DNA of 64,000 nucleotides from Telmatactis stephensoni (Eukaryota; Cnidaria; Anthozoa; Actiniaria; Isophelliidae): contig JALIZF010001386.1 in NCBI GenBank assembly GCA_029948255.1, forward strand, positions 62,001 through 126,000, read 5' to 3'. Positions 55,002 to 64,000 of the stretch are shown here, in pieces. The translations under genes were made by a program, and so were the position numbers. The notes below the pieces were generated by a model. That model saw nothing but the letters and a program-made list of their open reading frames with translations. It had not been told where the DNA came from and made no database searches. Within the stretch, counting starts at the first letter, position 1, and each line of letters begins with the position of its first letter.

Positions 55002-55919
55002 ATGACCAATTCCACAACACAAGCACTGGACTACTTTGCATTGTACATGCTATTTGTGGAAAAATATTCTCACTTCAAAATCTTCCTATACTTCCTTGTT
55101 GTTGTTAATTCTCTTAGCTCGATTCTGGCTACTGTTTTGAATTTCTTTGTCATTTTTACATTTGTAAGAACGGAAACTTTGCGAACAATTGCATCAAACA
55201 TTTTGATTCTTAGCTTGGCCATTTCTGACTTTGGAGTTGGAGTAATAGCACAACCGGCGTATTGTTGTCGTTTGATTGCCTGGCTGACAAAAACGCCTTC
55301 TATATATCAAAGCAGTTTGAAAATATATCATCATTCGTTTAATGCGCTTGTAACTGGCTCGCTTCTCACTGTTACTGCTATCACTATTGATCGGTTCCTT
55401 GCTCTTCACCTACATCTAAGATACCAAGAATTTGTCACAACGAAACGGACATACACAGTCGCCATAGTACTATGGGTTGTTAGCTTGTCTTGGAGTTTTG
55501 TATTTTTAACAAACAAACCTTCCCTGGTGATCATCATCGATTCTTTCGCATTGGTCATCATCTTTCTTAACCTTTTGCTGATGTTTAAAATTTCTCGAGT
55601 CATACGCAGACACTCAGCACAGATGGCAGCCCAATCGGAGCAGCCTGAGGGCAAGACCATGAACATACGAAGATATAATACAATGTTCTACATAATTATT
55701 GCTTTTTTGGTCTGCTACTTGCCTGGTTATATTATTTTTCTTGTAAATTTTGGGCTAAGAGCAGCCAGGGTCAACACTGGAATAGAGATGGTTTATGCAG
55801 GACAGTTAGCAAACGCACTTATATTTATTAACAGTTTGTTGAATCCATTAATCTATTTCTGGAGAATAGAAGAAATGCGGAATGCCTTCGTTCAGTTAAT
55901 ATCTTGGAAGAAAGAATAA
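55002..55919 (+). CDS. Class A (rhodopsin-like) GPCR, single exon
   Basis: A 305-residue seven-helix receptor at the plasma membrane, intact and intronless. Visible landmarks are N47 in helix 1, D76 in helix 2 (LAISD), D130-R131-F132 at the end of helix 3 (DRF in place of DRY), CYLP at 238-241 in helix 6 and NPLIY at 281-285 in helix 7, followed by a short charged tail. A possible N-glycosylation site is N3. The usual helix 3 cysteine is absent, extracellular loop 2 is very short (about 170-174) and helix 5 lacks its proline. These traits are shared by the melanocortin/EDG/cannabinoid/adenosine (MECA) group. Cnidarians have large lineage-specific families of such single-exon receptors. The ligand is unknown. 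Start chosen at the first in-frame ATG before helix 1. Confidence 0.9.
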   Translation: MTNSTTQALDYFALYMLFVEKYSHFKIFLYFLVVVNSLSSILATVLNFFVIFTFVRTETLRTIASNILILSLAISDFGVGVIAQPAYCCRLIAWLTKTPSIYQSSLKIYHHSFNALVTGSLLTVTAITIDRFLALHLHLRYQEFVTTKRTYTVAIVLWVVSLSWSFVFLTNKPSLVIIIDSFALVIIFLNLLLMFKISRVIRRHSAQMAAQSEQPEGKTMNIRRYNTMFYIIIAFLVCYLPGYIIFLVNFGLRAARVNTGIEMVYAGQLANALIFINSLLNPLIYFWRIEEMRNAFVQLISWKKE

Positions 55920-56051
55920 CTATAGCATACAACTGCTTCATTGTCCTATTGTCAAAAAGATTTATGATTAATTATGTCTACAAACAATTGCTAGCCCAAA
56001 GAATGACTATGTGACAAGAGCCAAAATGGCTTCTCGCTCTGGACTTTGTTG

Positions 56052-56057
56052 AATAAA
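56052..56057 (+). promoter_or_regulatory. Poly(A) signal of the GPCR gene
   Basis: AATAAA lies 133 bases after the GPCR stop codon, followed by T-rich sequence. Confidence 0.6.
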
Positions 56058-56489
56058 ATGTTTGAATTTTTCTGTGAAGTTTTTATTCCTCTCAGCGGCT
56101 TCAGCGTACATCAGTCATAACTCATGCTAGTAAAAATCTACTAGTATTCTATAAGAAAATTCATCGGATGAGGTTGAATTTCACGAGGAAAACGATATCG
56201 CACGAGTCGCGGAGTGAAATTGAACGTGGAATTCCCGAGTCGGGAAATGGATATTCCTTGAATCAAGGAAAAAAAGTCAGGGTCACCGTATTCGTTTCCG
56301 AGATATTGAGCCGTAAACTTTGAACATGTGGCCACCATGCATCTTGAATACCGAGAGGAGACTGGGTCCAGTAAAATATTTTCCGTTCTTTCTTCTGTAG
56401 TTTTCAACCTGGATGATTCTTTTTTTCTGGGTCAGAATCCTTTTTTTAATTTTCCACTTTTTAAAAAATAATTTCAATTTCAAAACTCG

Positions 56490-56621
56490 AGGAGGAGGAG
56501 AAGGAGGAGAAGGAGGAGAAGGAGGAGAAGGAGGAGGAGGAGGAGAAGGAGGAGGAGGAGGAGGAGGAGGAGGAGGAGGAGGAGGAGGAGGAGGAGGAGG
56601 AGGAGGAGGAGGAGGAGGAGA
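56490..56621. repeat. (GGA)n microsatellite
   Basis: About 130 bases of GGA units with occasional GAA. The Gly/Glu-rich frame across it is an artefact. The rest of 56060-57250 shows no gene. Confidence 0.95.
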
Positions 56622-57785
56622 AATTACTGCGTTCCGGTCAACATAATTACTACGATCCGGTCAACATGATTATTTGGACATGACTCGTTTAAAACTTCAA
56701 TTGAAAGTAAATCGTTCAAATAAATCTTTGTGTTTCTGTTGTTTTGCTTCAAAAATGTCTATGACTGCTGCAGGTTATAATCTATAGCTATCAACAATTA
56801 CATATAATTACGAGGGACTTTATAAGAATCGTCCAGCTTTGCCAACACGTTTAATTTATTGGACTTTGAAATAGCTATATAGTTACAAGTTATGTGAAGG
56901 TTGGTACTACAAGTTGAGGTAGAGCCAGGCCAACCAGAAAGACTTTTCTTAGTCAGTGTGGCTGTCGGCAGGAGTTCTTACTCAACCACTTCCTTTACTA
57001 TAGGTCTGTACTTTCTAATTGAACCTGAATCGTACCCCAAACTTGCCTCTCTTAATAGTTTGTACAAAGAATAAAGAATATGCGAGTGTGAAAAATATCA
57101 GCAGTCCTTATATAACAACTAAGTTAATGTAATTTCCTGTTTACAACACATTTCCAATCATAGCGAAACTATACGTTGGTCTTATGTTTGGGTATGGTGA
57201 AAGAGGGTGTATATATGTGTCACACAGGAAACTATTCCAAATCCTACAAAATGGTCAAGGTTACAACACTTAATAAAAATTCTTATCGAGTAAAATTGCT
57301 AATTAAAGTTGATAAATTCATAAGTGCTTCGTTGTGACATTATATAAATCGAAACCCGCAGTGCAGCCATGGGAACACAAAATCCCTATTTGCAAGCAAG
57401 TATTTCCTTTAAGATTAAGCGTTGAATATAATTGTATTTCATCAGACTTTCGTTAACTGTGCTACCCAGTTTTTGATTGTGGTGAAAGCCTATGACAGCA
57501 GAGTATAACTAACAAATTCAGACATGCTCATGCGTGATGTGTCTTGTTGCTCCTGCTTTGCGACCGCCAAACACTTGCGCGCGATGAAAGAATTAGATAT
57601 ATATTCCCCAAGCTTTCGCTAACAGCGCTGGATTCGAGGTCGAGAAATTGTCTTAATGCGGGCAACACGCATTTTTTGTAAAGACGCATGCACAGTCTCG
57701 GTTTCCTGGTTGTGCTTTCCTATACCTACAACTAGTTTAGTTATATTGAAGTCGAAGCAAGCGAGTCTCTAGGGATTAACTCGGG

Positions 57786-57859
57786 TCACACTTTACTATA
57801 GTATTCTTCAAAAATTGGGTTGTTGTAGACGTTTCCAGTTGTTCCACTTGCCCTTGTTA
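57786..57859 (-). CDS. Gene B last exon: cytoplasmic tail with PDZ-type C terminus
   Basis: Read on minus, a long T-rich tract ends TTAACAG at 57862-57860, then 74 bases encode VTRASGTTGNVYNNPIFEEY, YSKV and a stop. Phase 1 joins the membrane exon at 58757 exactly. The ending S-K-V fits a class I PDZ ligand, and NNPIF resembles an NPxF/Y sorting or PTB-binding site. The exon is too short to be noticed as an ORF and has no counterpart in gene A. Confidence 0.75.
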
Positions 57860-60800
57860 CTGTTAATTTATAAGAAAAAAAAAACTTTATAAGAATTTAA
57901 AAGAATGACCACTGAGATAGATCTGAAGATGAACGTTGTTTTGTTAATGAAGCCACATGCATACTTTTACAAGCAAAAGCCTTGTGTGAGAGGGTTGGCA
58001 TGAGTCAATTGCAATTGTCAGTATTCTTCAGCATCAGTCCTCGGACCAAACTCCCCGGCCTGTATAAGCTATAAATATATGTGCGACCCTAAAGGGTATA
58101 GTTTGCAATGTATCTGAAATATAGTTTAGCCTTTTTGGTCTAAAATAGGGTACACGTTTGTGAGAAACTGAAACCCTAGAAACTTCACAGAAACTGCTAT
58201 TTTGTCCGGGAATAGGGTACAGATTTAAGAGAAAATCCCTTTCTTCGTCTGAAATATAGTATAAAATCACATTTTCTGGTCTGAAGTAGGGTAAGAATTG
58301 CGCCAAATGTACCGCACACTCCCACTTAAAACTTTAAGCTGGCAACACTCCCTCCGGGACTCTGCAGTCTGCCACTCGCAAAGCTAAGCTCTGCCGTCGT
58401 GTACCGGAATCTATTGTTTTATAATACAAAAACATAGTGTAAATGCATTTGCTTTTAGCACTGTTCCATTGTGAGCGCCGTTCTTTGTTAACCGGTACAC
58501 GACGACAGAGCCCAAAATAGGTTTATCCTTTGAAAACGTGGCATCACGCAGCCATTTATATGACGAATGAAGTCACGTGTGGTGATGTACTTTAGAGCAG
58601 ATTTCGTATGAGTGTAAAACAGACCGAGCCGTGCCGTGACTGTGTCAGTACCGTGATGTCTATAAAAAGACATTCTAAATTCCTGTCGTAACCGTGCCGT
58701 GACCGTGCGGTGCTGTTTTCACAGTCATACGAAATCTACTCTATTTTTGCGCTTACCGTCATATGAATTGTAACCTCTTTGAACCTTGACGAGACATACA
58801 ATTAACACTACAGCCAGAATAACAAAGAGCAGTCCACCTACAGTACCACCAGCTGTTGCGCCTATGTTGGCTTTGTTGTGTTCAGTATTGGTGCCAATCC
58901 CTGATAAAAACAGACATTGTTATAAGCACATCATAAAATGTATTACACAGTTGAAGATGTAAAAATAAAAGAAAACATCCTCACTTTAAGTTTAACTCTA
59001 TTCAAGACCTCCACCCTTCCGCCTGTCCCAAAGACTTAATGTACGGACACATGATCAATGCAACTGCAACGATAACTATTGTGAAACTTTTTCTGTAACA
59101 TTGCAAATTAATAATTAAGAGTTGCACCGTGTCTCAACCCAGTTGCGCACAACAGTTGGAGGAGTACAATCGAGTGTAACGTCTTTTTCCTGCTACTTTA
59201 CGGACACTGTTGCAGGAGTGAACACACGGTACAACTACTAGCGTTGCAAGGCAAGGTGTATTGTGCATGCTATCACTGACGTCGATGTATTTCACAAACG
59301 CGGTGTGGTAGGGTGTGAGGTACGTATGCCCTTAGAAACAACAAGCCTTTAAAAAAGGATTGAATCTTCAAAGGTGAACAGTCTGCGATTCTCGGATACT
59401 TACCACGCGGCTCGCACTCTGTAGCATTAATAAATTTCACTTGTGTCGCTTCGTCACCATTGGACGTCTCAACTGACGTGGCTGCTACCTTCAACGTGAA
59501 AGGTTTAAACTTGCCTTCATATTTGACGACTAATTCAGAGAGGGACTCGAGCTTGACATAGTGGACACCATTCTCTTCTCGTCCAGGCGGGCTCAGCTGG
59601 TAGCCAGCAGGTAATCCAGATACCTTAATGGTGAGCATTTCAGAGCCGTCACGGTCTTGAAGCGAGCAGTTGATGGACAGCGGTATAGTATCTTTTGAGT
59701 CTGCGCATGTGTCTTTAGTAACGAAATTTGGTAAATCAGCTTTCGCCTTGATGTTAACAGTAAGCGTTGAGTTTGTAAACGACTTCTGAGCTCCACGTTG
59801 CACTTCTGAAACGATTTTGAAAGTCACGTTTCCTGAAAAGTGACGTGATGGGGTCATGAGCATTTTTCCAAATTCTTGATGACGTAATACGATTCGATCT
59901 TCACTGCGCATGCCCCGACTGAAGGTGAATGAAGGAGGAACACCATATATGGTAATTATCAAAGGGATGTTGGTGGTGACATTGCAATTGTTTTCTGCCA
60001 AACGCGCAGACAAAAATACATCGACGGGCGTGTCCTCGGTACCAACACTGGAAGAAGTTTCTAGAATTGGTGGCTCAAGTTGGTCTGAATAAATCAATAA
60101 TAAAAGAGAGAGAAAGGAATTTTGTTATTGGAACATAGCCACAAAGCTTTAAAAATTGAATGATAGATTTTAGGAAGGGGGTATACCACATGTTCGTCAA
60201 ATTTTACAAGGCCTTCTTATATATTATTCATTCATCATTCGCTCACTCATTCATTCATTCATTTATTTGTTTGTTTATTCATTCATTGATTCATTGATTC
60301 ATTGATTCATTGATTCATTGATTCATTGATTCATTGATTCATTGATTCATTGATTCATTGATTCATTGATTCATTGATTCATTGATTCATTGATTCATTG
60401 ATTCATTGATTCATTGATTCATTGATTGATTCATTCATACATTTATTCATTCATTCATTCATTCATTTATTTATCTTTTTTGTCCCTGTGCCACTATATA
60501 AAATATTATATTGTATCGTATTGCATTGCATCAATCAGGCTTCCAAATAATATTATTCTTTGTACCTTGCGAGCAGTCAACACCGTAAAACCCTTTCTCA
60601 CAGACACACAAATTAAACATGGAACAATTCCCACGGTTTGAGCAGTTCTTGAGATGCAAGCAAGATCCTGAAAGAGAAAAATATCAATATTATCATATCT
60701 ATCTGATACGATATACAAACTGTGTTACAACTAAAAAATTCTTCAGGGCAATACGTGCGATTCAACTGTTTGGTTGTAAGAAAATATCAAGGTCTACAAT

Positions 60801-63084
60801 ATCTTGTATTTACCTTTGATTTCCGGGAAGTCAACAAATATCGCTCGCTGAAACTGAACTTCCTGTAGATTACCCACGTGATCAACAGCTGCTGTAGCCA
60901 GCTTGTACGATCTGCCTGGTGCAAGGGGTAGAACAGCAATGTCTTCACTAACGTCTTGCAATAGGAGCTTGAAGTCAGATGGAGCGCTAAGCGCTCTTGA
61001 CACGGCTGAGACTACAATGATAATTGGAAAGAGAAATATGCTTTGAGTATCACTACTGGTTCTCTCAGCATCATAGGAACGTGTTTGATTTTATAAAACG
61101 TCGGTTTGGCCAACTAAGTTACATAACTATATGAGATAAATCAAGCTGAAAAAAACTACTAGCAACATAATAATAATGGAAACAATTGCAAATCTCGCTA
61201 CATGTAGGTAATTTACAATTGGCTACTTGAATCCTACACAAATATCTAACTATGGTTATTATATATACAATAATCTTCTTTGATAAGACTAGAACTTCAT
61301 CAGATCTGGATCATTCCAAGCTTTGTTTCTACAGCAAAAGATATAATATGATAACCTAATTGCTATCTTTGTGATGGTTTTGATTATATATATGTGTTTC
61401 TGTTGTTTGCTGTCAAAACCCCCGGGGGGGGGGGACTCCCATATATCGTTGGGCGGGGATGATCGTCGTATCTTTTAGGGGTCAAAATCATGGTTCTGTA
61501 TCTTTTAGGGTGTTACGAAGGTTTTTTGTCCCACCTACCGTTAATCTGGTATCTTTTAGGGTATCTTTTTAAGAGAATAACATATTACATAATAATAACA
61601 GCAACGACAGCTTTTAAATTGGTATCTTTTAGGGGTAAAAATCTTATGCTGCCACGCCCACCTTCGTTAGACTCGGTATCTTTTAGGGGTATTTTTTAAA
61701 ATTTCCGACGATCATCCCCGCCCATAATGAGAGGGAGTCCCCCCCCCCCCCCCCCCCGGGTCAAAACTTAACTCATCTAACATTGTAATTAAGAAACTAT
61801 CAGAGTCTTAAGCGAAAACACCAAGCGAACTGAACTAACTGACACGACTTTCTCGTGATAGTGGCATAGATTATCAATAGTTTCTTTATATTTAGTTGTT
61901 TTTCTAGTTATATTCTGGAGGTTTGATTCAAGCCAACAGTCAGTTCAAACACATGCAGGCAGTCATCAGTAGTGGAAAGTATAAGGAATTTTATTCAGAG
62001 AGGGATAAACACACGACAGTTACAATTTTGCAATCGTACTGATAACCCATACAATAGATTGAAACTCGTCCATCATGGATCTTCTTTCCTTTCTTCCTTC
62101 CTTCCTTCCCTCCTTAACTTCCTTCTTCCTTCCTTAACTTCCTTCTTCTTTCCTTTCTTCCCTCCCTCCCTCCCTCCCTCCCTCCCTCCCTCCCTCCCTC
62201 CCTCCCTCCCTCCCTCCCTCCCTCCCTCCCTCCCTCCCTCCCTTCCTTCCTTCCTTCTTCTCTCTGTCTTTGTTTAATTCTCTTCCATTTCCTTTTTGTT
62301 CCTTAGTAATTTTACTTCCTTTTTTAAGGACAGAGACTTCACATAAGTTCACTCTCAAGCCACTTTCTGTCGTTTCAACTGCATAGTAATCTGACAGAGG
62401 CCACGTATGGCCGTATTATAACCAAGATGAAGGGGGGAAAAATACTCGCCGAGTACATACCTTGCTGTTCTTGATAGTAGATATCTACTGACTGTACTCC
62501 AGTACCAATGTCTTGCTTATTGACCTTCACCGCTAGAGTGCCCGTATTTAAGACGTCTTGCAGTACAGTTAGGTTAGTACGTGGACCTGAATTGTCGATC
62601 TTTATAAAGAAACAAATGGCTGCTCAAAAAACCGCGAGGCGATAACACGGTACAGTGGGTGGCAGCATAAAATCGAATCGCGCGCAAGGTTTGTGATTTT
62701 GTAGCTTGCTGCCTTGCTAGCAGACTTTCCTGTCTAGGTCTATATGGCCCACCACTCAGCAAAGTCCAATCGGTTGCTACATTCAACAGTCCGAAACCCG
62801 CCCTAAGATATCTGCAGTGACATCGACATTCCTTATTGACTACTCTAAACATTCTGGGCTTTTACTACGTTTACTACATTTACTCGCTGACATTTTTACC
62901 GTATTGAATATTGGTGGTGTGTCGATTGGTTCGTTGACGTCAAATATGATACTTGCGGCTGCATCTATTCTAGTCAGCGGTTTTACGTCTTTCTGGGCGC
63001 GAATACTGAATGTGACGTAACCCTGACCAGTTTTCCCATTGTTTGGTGGAAGAAAACCGCGTCTTGGGTCACGTGGTGCTTCAC
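57786..63084 (-). CDS. Gene B: paralogue of gene A, 3' part only, tail-to-tail orientation
   Basis: Exons in transcript order are 63084-62900, 62599-62461, 61011-60814, 60667-60566, 60084-59404, 58900-58757 and 57859-57786; upstream exons lie beyond the right edge. The first exon is the end of the NDILGPAG-type domain, then the Ig-like module, one EGF and the large unknown module. Exon sizes match gene A exactly up to the 681-base exon. The second EGF exon is missing but phase is kept (1 to 1). The membrane exon encodes a full helix (GGTVGGLLFVILAVVLIVCL) and basic stop-transfer KVQR. The last exon, after a strong acceptor, encodes the end of the cytoplasmic tail (NVYNNPIFEEYYSKV, stop 57788-57786). 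This is a type I membrane protein by topology. Confidence 0.82.
58030..58320. repeat. Degenerate short-period repeat in the gene B intron
   Basis: Units like CTGAAATAGGGTA (with variants) recur about five times over 290 bases in the intron before the last exon of gene B. Confidence 0.6.
60230..60475. repeat. (ATTC/ATTG)n microsatellite
   Basis: A long ATTGATTC run lies in the gene B intron that matches the ATAG/ACAG intron of gene A. Confidence 0.95.
61418..61765. mobile_element. Foldback MITE with GGGACTCCC / GGCGGGGATGATCGTCG ends
   Basis: The left end (poly-G, ACTCCCATATATCG, GGCGGGGATGATCGTCG) is mirrored at the right end (CGACGATCATCCCCGCC, GAGGGAGTCC, poly-C). The inside repeats GGTATCTTTTAGGG about six times. 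It is absent from the corresponding gene A intron. From memory, this end type is common in marine invertebrate genomes. Confidence 0.8.
62145..62260. repeat. (CCCT)n/(CCTT)n microsatellite
   Basis: This run lies in the gene B intron equivalent to the GGAA run of gene A, on the opposite strand as expected for an inverted duplicate. Confidence 0.95.
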
Positions 63085-64000
63085 CTAACAAAAATAATGG
63101 AAAGTGAGCAAGTTTACTAACACATCTAGATAAACGATTTCCCGCTTATTATACAAAAACAACGATCCTCTCTCTACCGTTGCTAATATTGATGTTCACG
63201 GTATTGAAAGGTATTGAAAGATATTGAAAGCTCATAGCTACACTGCACGGATTGTTTGAAGACAAAACAAGTGTGCAAGGGCACAGAAGAATAAATTACG
63301 GACCTCTGTTTTCCGATCAACCGACGTCATCTGTGCATATATTGGAGCTGTACAGACGCACAGAAAGAAATGTATCTATTTGTTAACGACAATGAAAAAA
63401 ATTTGGATAAATCCTTTAGTATTGATGATTTTCTGGTAATTTCCCATCATACCAAACCCAAATAAACAAACAGTTTGGCACAGAACCATTTCAACCACAA
63501 GTTTTTTAGGATACGTCCACACTACTAACCCGAATTAAAATTGAAAACGAATCTCTTTTTTCCCTCTGTTTTCTTACCTATGTAAACAAAAGAGGCATAG
63601 CCGTAGCCAAAAATGGAATATTTGATTTTGCCCTCCTCCTCCCCATGCCTTCCTCGTCTTGTCTTGATGTATCCAACATCGTTTATCGTTTTTGTGCCCT
63701 CACCTTTACTGGAGCAAGTCTAGATTTTGTACATCCGCATCATATCTTATTTTAACATGGTGTATTTTATGTTGGATGTTTTAATAAAGCGGCTGTGGGT
63801 CCCTTCGCCCACAGCCATAACACTCCAAACTCAGGTGTGTTGAGTTATTGCCTTGCCCAGTAAACGAGCTTCAGGAAAAGCAGCAGCACATCCTAATAGT
63901 TTTGTGTGGCGCAGACAGGGGAAAACATAAAGATGAGTTTTCGAATTTTCGAGGGCTAGTGTGAACGTTGCCTTTGTATAAACAAAATGGCATGTTATGA
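63085..64000. other. Gene B intron, cut by the window edge
   Basis: 63085-63550 matches gene A intron sequence 47039-46760 in inverted orientation. 63500-63985 has ends resembling the TTCACACTAGCCC element (ACACTACTAACCCG at 63520, GGGCTAGTGTGAACG at 63952). A short hairpin (GGCTGTGGGTCC and GGGCCCACAGCC-like arms) lies at 63791-63817. No exon is seen; the next gene B exon should lie beyond 64000. Confidence 0.6.

Noticed and set aside
56413..56646. Gly/Glu-rich open frame
   Set aside because: It is a (GGA)n microsatellite artefact.
58034..58306. Minus-strand frame of 90 codons inside gene B
   Set aside because: It is created by the short-period repeat at 58030-58320 and lies in the intron before the last exon.

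Overview
The window looks like nuclear DNA of a metazoan, most likely an anthozoan cnidarian (stony coral or sea anemone). The evidence is short exons with GT-AG introns, tRNA-derived SINEs, many foldback/MITE elements, degenerate Penelope-like and LINE retroelements, and a single-exon rhodopsin-type GPCR. There is no sign of operons or bacterial gene packing. The species assignment is inference.

Layout. 1-5.7 kb: a broken Penelope-like element (PLE) behind the 3' end of another copy, then a broken LINE. 5.7-12.5 kb: dispersed repeats, including a 2.5-kb repeat block with a second copy at 51.9-54.4 kb, a TA-flanked hairpin MITE, a Kolobok-like transposase fragment and a second broken LINE. 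12.7-51.1 kb (+): one giant gene (gene A). I assembled it by hand into 41 exons, about 4,075 codons. It encodes a signal peptide, a cysteine-containing N-terminal module, Ig/SbsA/HYR-like modules, nine CARDB-type repeats, PPC- and IPT-like modules, an RHS/YD-repeat shell with its RHS core, a Gly/Ala-rich post-core stretch, a bacterial-type domain around a DIxGPxGxG start motif, two EGF-like domains and a C-terminal hydrophobic segment. 55.0-55.9 kb (+): a class A GPCR. 57.8-63.1 kb (-): the 3' part of a paralogue of gene A (gene B), tail-to-tail with gene A and running off the right edge.

Main result. Gene A is a eukaryotic, intron-rich gene whose middle 2,700 residues have the domain order of giant bacterial RHS proteins, capped at both ends by animal-type extracellular modules. 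It is not a teneurin. The RHS core keeps the two DPxG motifs associated with self-cleavage in bacterial RHS proteins, but no toxin domain follows. A large inverted duplication (arms about 45.9-51.6 and 57.3-64.0 kb) carries its 3' end and has diverged informatively. Gene B keeps a complete membrane helix and a cytoplasmic tail ending in a PDZ-type motif, but lost the exon for the second EGF. Gene A kept that EGF but lost its tail through a deletion of about 1 kb, leaving a short hydrophobic C terminus that could act as a GPI signal. The GPCR sits in the spacer between the arms. One splice junction in gene A (21746/21805) has a one-base phase clash, so its integrity needs transcript data.

All exon limits come from reading splice signals, reading frame and phase by eye. 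Domain names are pattern recognition, not database results.
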